Positions 8,841-15,079 of a stretch of 15,079 nucleotides of DNA are shown in pieces. The notes under the pieces are model-generated. The model did no database searches. It was not told where the DNA came from and saw nothing but the letters and a program-made list of their open reading frames with translations. Within the stretch, counting starts at the first letter, position 1; each line of letters opens with the position of its first letter. This DNA comes from UBA7396 sp036172015. Its GTDB lineage: Bacteria; Patescibacteriota; Gracilibacteria; BD1-5; UBA6164. The position numbers and the translations under genes were made by a program. Location of the stretch: the NCBI GenBank assembly GCA_036172015.1, contig JAVHSE010000038.1, positions 1 to 15,079 on the forward strand, read 5' to 3'.

Positions 8841-11234
8841 ATGTGGTTTTTTAAAAATTATTGAATCCTCGGACAAAATGCAAGAAACCTCCATTATATT
8901 AGTGAGTATAATGATGATTTAGCAAAAAAACTTGCTGACTCAAAACTCAAAACAAAAGAATTTTTATCCAATAAATGAGTCCGTATTTCTGAAAATATAG
9001 CCGTTTTAAAAAATCATACTGAGTGAAATAATTTTGATTTGAATTCACTTCCACTTCCCTTTGTTATCAAACCAAATGCATGATATGGATGAAAATGAAT
9101 TCTTGTTTTTGATACAAAAGATGAAAATGGAAACTTTATTTCAAATGATCATCAAATATTTTCTCTTCAACAACTCAAAGATCATACCAATGATATACTT
9201 GATTGATTTTATTCATTATCATGATCAAGAGATAGTGTTATCTTTGAACACAAAATTGTACTTGACCATTCTATAGAATTGTTATGAAAATTTTGATTAC
9301 CAGATATAAGAGTTATAGTTTTTAATTCGATTCCAGTTATTGCGATGCTGAGAGTTCCAACACAAAATTCAAAATGAAAAGCAAATTTGCATATGGGAGC
9401 TTGTTGACTTGGAATTGATATTTGATCTGGAAAAATTACCTATATCACTCAGTTTAAAAAAATGATAAAATCTATTCCTGGAATTGGAGATGTGAGATGA
9501 ATTGAAATTCCACAGTGGGAAGAAATATTGAAATTAGCCGTAAAAGTACAACAAATTACCAATATTTGATATGTTGGATGTGATATCGTTTTAGATAATA
9601 CTTTTGGCCCAATTTTGCTTGAAATGAATGTAAGACCTGGTTTAGAAGTACAAGTAGCTAATAAAATTCCTCTTTTGGAAAGACTGAAAAAAGTATCAAA
9701 TATTAAAGTAAATTCTGTGGAAAAATGAGTGAGATTGGCTCGTGATTTATTTGGATGAGATATAGAAGAAAAAATTAAAAATATTTCTGGAAAAAAAGTA
9801 TTGTGAGTAAAGGAATATATAGAAATATATATCCATGAAAAACCTATAAAATCTATTTGTGAAATAAGAATTATAAAAAGCCAAAGTTATATCAATAAAG
9901 GGTATCTTATCAATTTTTTAAAATATGATGAAAATAAAATCACTTCTGATTTTGTAAAATTAAGATGTTCTTTGATGTGAGAAATAAGAAATATTAAATT
10001 TTATTTTACTGAAATTGTTGGACCAAATATACTTCTATGAAGGGATGTTTTAGGTTGATTTCTTATTGATCCGTTTAAATATAAAGAACATGATTTACCA
10101 ATAGATAATCATCCTTTTATAAAAGAAAAAAATACTGTTATTTTAAAGTGACACCAAGAGCAACTCATGAAACTTGATAAAGAAATAGTAGAAATTGATA
10201 AAAAACTCAATATTTTAAAAATCATTACTCCAAAAAATATTCCATCTGAAATGCTCAAATTTGTTCATTCTCAATGACAATATATTCCTCAATTAGAATA
10301 TAATGAAATGACACTTGATATTGCAAATATATTTAAAAAAGTTTCAGATATTGAAATTCCAGATATTCCATTGTCACAAATATATAAAAAAAAGAAAGAA
10401 GAAATAATTGATAAACTGTACTTTCTGAAAGCTTTTCAAGATCAAAATATCAAAGATCTTAATAAATATTCAAAAATTTTATACGGAGATATTATAGGAG
10501 ATAATTTGGAATATGCACTGAATATACTCCAAGAAAAAGAAAAAATTATTCCTGAAATAGAGTTTCTTACTTTTGATGAAATAAAAACATCTATCAATAC
10601 ATTTAATCATATTTATTGAATCCAAATTGAATTAAAAGAAAAACATATTGTTTCCAGATTTATGATGAGTGGAAATAAGTTATGTATTAAACCTGGAGCA
10701 AAAGTTGGAAAAAAAGAAATAAGGTCGATTATTGCCCATGAAATTGAGTGACATTATTTGAGAAAATACAATGGATTGAAGTCAAAATATACCATTTTTT
10801 CACATGGAACGGCTTGATATCAAACTATTGAAGAATGAATAGCTACCTATAATCAAAATAAATTTCTTACCAAAACAGATCTCAAATATTTTTATAATCT
10901 GGAAAGGTATTATTTTATAGATTTTTATGTAAAAAATAATTATCAAGAACTTTTGGAAGAATTTAAAAAACAATATTCCAATGATTACGAAACTATTTTT
11001 AGATATTTAGTGAGAATGAAAAGATGAATAAAAAATATTGGAGATCATTATTGTTTTACGAAAGATTTAGTGTATCTCAATGGATATATGGAAGTAAAAA
11101 ATTTTATTCAGAATGGATGAAATATAAATGAATTATATTTTTGAAAAATAAATCTCGAAGATTTAGAACAAATAAAAAAATCAGAATTTTTAGATATGAA
11201 AATAGATGATTTAAAAATTCCTTTATTTATTTAA
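8841..11234 (+). CDS. Fusion: RimK-related ATP-grasp ligase + RimB/LysX-like domain + DUF1704 (QEGLA) metalloprotease (797 aa)
   Basis: Three domains are visible. (1) Residues 1 to about 310: ATP-grasp ligase resembling the alpha-L-glutamate ligase-related family. It starts WFFKNYGILGQNARN, has the nucleotide-binding FVIKPNAGYGGKGI (74-87), Asp248, and the metal-binding LLEMNVRPGLEVQVAN (259-274). Such enzymes use ATP to form an amide bond between a carboxylate and an amino group. (2) About 318-415: similar to the RimB/LysX (PF05618) aspartic-protease fold, with LLGRDVLGGFLIDP (398-411). The DTGA active-site motif appears replaced by a CEIRI stretch (340-344), so this domain may be inactive. 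(3) About 430-797: DUF1704 metalloprotease, with HEIEGH (zinc ligands His633 and His638, catalytic Glu634) and EEGIA (Glu665 the likely third ligand), then YLNG (745-748). About 30 in-frame TGA codons, including those for Gly637 and Gly666, are read as Gly. It is followed by the second ATP-grasp gene after 8 bp. Domain assignments 1 and 3 are strong, 2 moderate. Confidence 0.88.
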
Positions 11235-11242
11235 AATTTATT

Positions 11243-12670
11243 ATGAAAATTGAAAATATTCAAGATATAAAAGAAATATTTCAAAATATTTCTGGAAAAA
11301 GTTATTGAATATGAATAACGGCTTTTATGAGAATTTTACCAGCCTTGTTCTTATGAAATAAATTTGAAATTATTTGTTGTAAAGATAGTTTAGATAATAA
11401 TATTTTTTCAAAAATTACGAAAATTACATCTTTACAAAAAGAGTGAGAATATTTAGAAGAATTAAATACTCTGAGTATTTTAAAGTCAGAAAGTGTAAAA
11501 AAAATGTTTTCTTGAGAAAAAAATATAAATTTATTTTTGTATAAAAATAATGATGCTATTGAAAAATTTTCTAGGGAAAATAACTATAATATTATTTGAA
11601 ATCCAAGCAATATAAGAGATAAATATGAAAATAAAAAAATATTTAGAGAGATACTCCAAGATATTTGAGTTGAGGTAATTATTTGAGAAAATGTTGATTA
11701 TAACTTTTTTATGTGAACAAGTTATAACTATTTTATTCAAAAATATGGAGAAAATATAGTAATTCAATTACCAGATATTCTTATTTGATGATGACTTGGA
11801 ACCATTTTTATAAATAGTGAAAAAGATTTTTCAGATTTTAAAGAAAAAATAAAAGAAAAAACTTATAAAAAAACTATCATTAATAGTTTGAATATAACAA
11901 AATTTATTTCTGGAATAAGTTCCAGCATTACTTGATGTTGTACAAAATATGGAACTTTTACTACCAATATTCAGATGCAAATCATTGATATTCCAGAAGT
12001 CGTAAATATTTCAAAATGAAATGGTATTTTTTGCTGACATGATTGGTCTTTTAAAAAGTATTCATATAATGTAAATAAAAAAGCTCAAGAAGTAACTGAA
12101 AAAATTTGAAATTATATGTATAAAAATGGCTACAAATGAATTTTTGGATTGGATTTAATTGTTGATGAAGAAAATGAATATGTATATATTATTGAATGTA
12201 ATCCAAGATATACTGGGGCTTTTCCTATGACTTCATTTATCGATTTAAAAAATGATGTGATTCCTATGGATGTTTTTCATATTTTAGAGTTATTAAATAT
12301 TGATTATGATATAGATTTTGATACAATAAATTCTTCGTACAAATATTATAAAAATTGAAGTCATATTATAGTATCAAATAAAAATAAACAAGAGATTCTT
12401 ATTAAGAAAGATTTACTTCCCTGAGTGTATAGATTTGAGAGAAATGATTTAAAATATTTAAGAGAATGATTTTCTTATACAGATTTGCACAACAATGAAG
12501 AATTTATTATTATTGATGGAAATCCAAAAACTTGAGATAAGATTAGAGGAGCCGGAGAATTATCAAGATTTTGTCATATACTTTTTCCTTGTGAAATTAT
12601 GAAAAACCCAAAAGAACTTAATAATAAAACACAAGAAATAATAAAAAATATTTATAAAATATATACATAA
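11243..12670 (+). CDS. ATP-grasp carboxylate-amine ligase-like protein (475 aa)
   Basis: This is a second ATP-grasp enzyme, distinct from the one in the preceding gene. Residues 1-125 look like a pre-ATP-grasp Rossmann-type domain ending near YNIIGNPSNIRDKYENK, where the enzyme's lid helix usually begins. The nucleotide-binding region has QKYGENIVIQLPDIL followed by IGGGLGTIFI (181-190), the glycine-rich loop. The catalytic end reads FGLDLIVDEENEYVYIIECN then PRYTG (301-325), with Asp304, Glu318 and Asn320 the expected Mg/ATP ligands, as in carbamoyl-phosphate synthetase- and D-Ala ligase-like members. A 120-residue C-terminal part (KDLLPGVYRFER, then IDGNPKTGDKIRG) follows. Cysteine pairs (45-46 and 232-233) stand out. 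The substrate cannot be read from sequence. It is 8 bp after the fusion gene and 3 bp before the amidohydrolase gene, so it almost certainly acts with them, perhaps making the amide bond that one of the hydrolases removes. Confidence 0.85.
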
Positions 12671-12673
12671 TCT

Positions 12674-13438
12674 ATGAAAAATATACTTTTTAGTTATCCG
12701 CATTCTTCTTTATATATTCCAGAAGAGATAAAAGAAAGATTAAATATATCTCAAGAAGATTTAGTTGTATCTATGGATTTTGGAACAGATAGATTTTTCT
12801 CTTGATTTGATACGGCAAAAGTTTTTTCTGAAATTCATTTTTTGTTTTGAAATCTTAATAGACATATTTCTGGTAATCATTTGCTTACAGGAAAATCATA
12901 TAGTCAATTTAACTGATTATTTCCAAAAGAATTAATTCATAATTGAAAACCGGTTTATAGAGAATCAATACCATTATCCGAGGCAGAAAAACAAAGAATT
13001 CTAGACTTATATTATATTTCATATTATAATAAACTGGTTCATTTTATTCTTTCTTGAAAAATAGATTTTGTTATTGATGTGCATTCTTGTGATCCAATTG
13101 CTTTTTGAAATCAATCGTGATGATGAGAAAGAGCCGATATAATTTTATGAAATTTATGAGATGTAAATTGACAATTAAATCCAGAAAAGTGATATATTAC
13201 TTTTTCCAGTGAATTACTTCAAAAATTAAAATGATTATTAGAGAGTTATTGATTATCAGTTTCACTCAATTCCCCTTTTGCTTGATGAAATATAACCCAA
13301 CAAATAGGAAAGCAAATCCCTACTTTACAAATTGAAATAAATAAAAGAGTTTATATGTCAGATGATTTAGTTTGAATTGAATGGGAAAAGTTCACAAAAA
13401 TAAATAATATTTTAGAAGAAGTGTTTAAAAAAATATAA
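12674..13438 (+). CDS. N-formylglutamate amidohydrolase family protein (254 aa)
   Basis: Members (PF05013) are zinc hydrolases; the classical one splits N-formylglutamate into formate and glutamate in histidine breakdown. Family motifs appear in order: FSYPHSSLYIP (6-16), MDFGTDRFF (34-42), GNLNRHISG (59-67), the metal-site element VIDVHSCDP (133-141), a GGGER loop (149-153) with TGA-encoded glycines, LNSPFAGGNITQQIG (198-212), and LQIEINKRVYM (218-228). Length is typical (about 250-270 aa). No histidine-degradation genes are nearby. Instead it sits 3 bp after an ATP-grasp gene and close to two DUF1704 proteases, so its substrate is more likely an N-acyl-glutamate or peptide-like amide made by the neighbouring ligases. 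It closes the tightly spaced run that begins at ftsX; a 71-bp gap with a promoter follows. Family assignment is strong, substrate is inferred. Confidence 0.92.
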
Positions 13439-13458
13439 AATCAATATTTTTTGATTTT
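13437..13458 (+). other. Hairpin after the amidohydrolase gene, possible weak terminator
   Basis: AAAATCAA (13437-13444) pairs perfectly with TTGATTTT (13451-13458) around a TATTTT loop. The stem is A/U rich and is followed by AAAATAAAATT rather than a T-run, so termination would be weak at best. The right arm also forms the -35 element of the next promoter. Confidence 0.3.
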
Positions 13459-13479
13459 AAAATAAAATTCTGTTATAAT
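13451..13479 (+). promoter_or_regulatory. Extended -10 promoter for the second DUF1704 gene
   Basis: TTGATT (13451-13456) and a perfect TATAAT (13474-13479) are 17 bp apart. The bases TGT directly before the -10 box make an extended -10 element (TGn-TATAAT). Transcription would begin near 13486, about 24 bases before the ATG at 13510. This suggests the last gene can be expressed independently of the ftsX-ligase operon. Confidence 0.65.
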
Positions 13480-13509
13480 CAAGAAAAATATTTAGTATAA
13501 GATATTTGT

Positions 13510-14955
13510 ATGAATACATGGGATACTCAAACATCTAAAATTGAACAAATAAAATCATTATTTAATTCACCTTTATGAGGTATTTTCAAATATATTCAAG
13601 AGAGGGATAATTTTTTAAATGATAATTTTTTTTGAAAAGAAACAAATATTGATCAAGATATAATCGATGGTGTGATCAAAAAATTAAACCAAAAGCTTCA
13701 AGAAATCAAATCTCAAAAATATGAAATAAAAAATTTAAATATAAACAGTACACAAAAGAAATTTCTCATCAATTCGTTAAATATTACTGGTTTAAAATAT
13801 ATAATGTTTAAAAGTAGTGTTTATTTGGAAGCTGAGAAATTTGGATATAAAATAACTCATAAACAAAGAAAAATATTACTAAAAAGGATTAATAAATTAC
13901 AAGATATCGTTTATTGACCAGAAATATCTGATATAAAAGAAGAAAAAGACCAAATATTATCACTTTTATCAAATTTATTAAATGAAAATAATAAAAAAGT
14001 TACTTGAGAGGAAAAATGAATCTTCGAAGATTTTTTAGATAGTTTTGACTTTAAAAAACTAGATTTAAAGAAAAATAAAGATAGTAAAAAACTTACCAAT
14101 ACATTTTTATCAAAAAGTCAAGTTATTCAAATTTTTCAATTAGTTTTAGATGTATATAGTTTAGATTGATGGATTGTTTCTGTGGAAAAAGTTTGAAATT
14201 TTTCAGTCAGAAAAGAAGAAAAAAAAATAATACTTCCTGAGGAAAAAATAGAAGCATTATCAATAAAAAGAATATTCCAATTAATAGATCATGAAATTTG
14301 AGTTCATGCAATGAGATGATTTAATACAATGAAAACATTACATACAAATTGAGAATGATATTTAGAAGGTGAAGAATGATTTGCAACAGTATCTGAATTA
14401 TTATTTGATAATAATTTGCAAGAAATCACAGTTTTGCCAACAATTCATCACATAACAACATTTATTGGTGAAAATTATAATTTTACTGATACAAAAAAAA
14501 TATTAGAAATATTTTATAAACTAAATTGATTCACTTATGATAAAGCCTCTAAAGAAGCTCTAGATAGAGCATTAAGAGTAAAAAGATTTGTGAGTTTTAA
14601 AGAAAAATGAGCAAATAGAAAAGATGTGAGTTATACGAGAGGGCAAACTCAAGTAGTTAATTACTTACAAAATAATCAAAATAATGAAGATTTTATAAAA
14701 GATTTTTATTTTTCTAAATTAGCATTACATGATATTTGATTAGTGAAAGCATTCAGAGATATATTGTGAATAGATAAAAATGAATTAAGATATCCACTTT
14801 GGATTTGAAAAATTTTATATAAAAAATTATCGTGAGAAAAAATATTTTTAGACCAACTAAAAGAAGAAGATTTTAGATTTAAAAATATTGAAAAAATTTC
14901 TTTTGATATAAAAAGAAAAATCATTTCTATTTTATGAATCATTCATAAGAATTAA
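13510..14955 (+). CDS. Stand-alone DUF1704 (QEGLA-type) metalloprotease (481 aa)
   Basis: A second DUF1704 protein, not fused to a ligase. The zinc site reads LIDHEIGVHAMRGFN (258-272), with His261, Glu262 and His266, followed by YLEGEEGFAT (284-293), the family's QEGLA element, with Glu289 the likely third zinc ligand. YTRG (375-378) corresponds to the conserved Y-x-x-G near the substrate site. Residues 1-200 are helical and charged and differ from the region ahead of the domain in the 797-aa fusion. Gly264 and Gly290, both within the active-site motifs, are TGA-encoded. In animals this family includes the tubulin tyrosine carboxypeptidase MATCAP; bacterial members were long annotated as 'flavohemoglobin expression-modulating', a poorly supported name. 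It has its own promoter but the same strand and neighbourhood as the ligase/amidohydrolase genes. Peptidase activity is inferred from the intact HExxH; the substrate is unknown. Confidence 0.87.
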
Positions 14956-15039
14956 AATATATAATACAGGAATGTAATATGTCATAGAAAGAGAATTAAA
15001 TAAAAAAATAAATAATATCAATTATTTTGAAAAATAAAT

Positions 15040-15067
15040 TTGCATTATTTTTAATATTTAATATAAT
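15040..15067 (+). promoter_or_regulatory. Putative promoter for a gene beyond the right edge
   Basis: TTGCAT (15040-15045) and TATAAT (15062-15067) are separated by 16 bp. The 12 bases after it (CCTACTCGCTTT) are noticeably less AT-rich than the preceding stretch, as would fit the start of an RNA gene or leader. The rest of 14956-15079 holds no gene I can see. Confidence 0.4.
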
Positions 15068-15079
15068 CCTACTCGCTTT

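Noticed and set aside
9061..9276. Plus-strand frame beginning MLSNQMHDMDENEF as a separate small gene
   Set aside because: It is a shifted frame inside the ATP-grasp domain of the fusion protein, whose own frame there carries FVIKPNAGYGGKGI.
8841..11234. Pseudogene or multi-frameshift remnant
   Set aside because: The only interruptions under the standard code are TGA codons, all in one frame and at conserved glycine positions; there are no frame changes.
8841..14955. Altered Leu codon use (TTA versus CTC) between the first and later operon genes as a sign of transfer
   Set aside because: A difference is visible by eye, but composition is uniformly AT-rich and all genes use TGA for Gly, so foreign origin is not supported.
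1..15079. CRISPR array, tRNA, rRNA or insertion sequence
   Set aside because: I found no regularly spaced repeats, no tRNA-like cloverleaf, no rRNA-like stretch and no transposase motifs; the only direct repeat noted is the pair at 7824-7869.

Overview
This is an AT-rich bacterial window in which every sizeable reading frame is crossed by in-frame TGA codons. Read as glycine, these codons restore conserved protein motifs: G-rich loops of ATP-grasp enzymes, both HExxH/EEG motifs of DUF1704 proteases, and the GGG of N-formylglutamate amidohydrolase. TAA and TAG still end the genes. This is genetic code 25 (UGA = Gly), known from Candidatus Gracilibacteria (BD1-5) and Absconditabacteria (SR1) of the Patescibacteria/CPR. 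Standard-code translation breaks every gene here into fragments, so all coordinates below use code 25.

Layout. The left half (1-7781) is mostly minus strand. It holds three long proteins of unknown function: one cut by the left edge (at least 417 aa), one of 742 aa 10 bp upstream of it in the same operon, and a separately promoted 1241-aa protein with glycine-rich hydrophobic segments. The first and third share an almost identical start, MA[D/E]TQxQNP. Between them on the plus strand lies a small A-type Fe-S carrier (IscA/ErpA-like), which ends in a 13-bp hairpin that serves both convergent genes.

The right half (7925-14955) is all plus strand: ftsX; a 797-aa fusion (RimK-related ATP-grasp ligase, degraded RimB/LysX-like domain, DUF1704 'QEGLA' metalloprotease); a second ATP-grasp enzyme; an N-formylglutamate amidohydrolase-family enzyme; and a second, stand-alone DUF1704 protease with its own promoter. 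The first four genes are 3-19 bp apart and look like one transcript.

The most interesting content is this ligase/peptidase set. ATP-grasp enzymes make amide bonds between amino acids or onto protein termini; DUF1704 proteases include the animal enzyme that removes the C-terminal tyrosine of tubulin; the amidohydrolase family cleaves N-acyl glutamate-type bonds. Together they suggest a reversible amino-acid or peptide tagging system, with ligase and peptidase joined in one chain and co-transcribed with a division-associated membrane protein. The enzyme families are well supported by motifs; the tagging role and any link to FtsX are inference. No tRNA, rRNA, CRISPR array or insertion sequence was seen.
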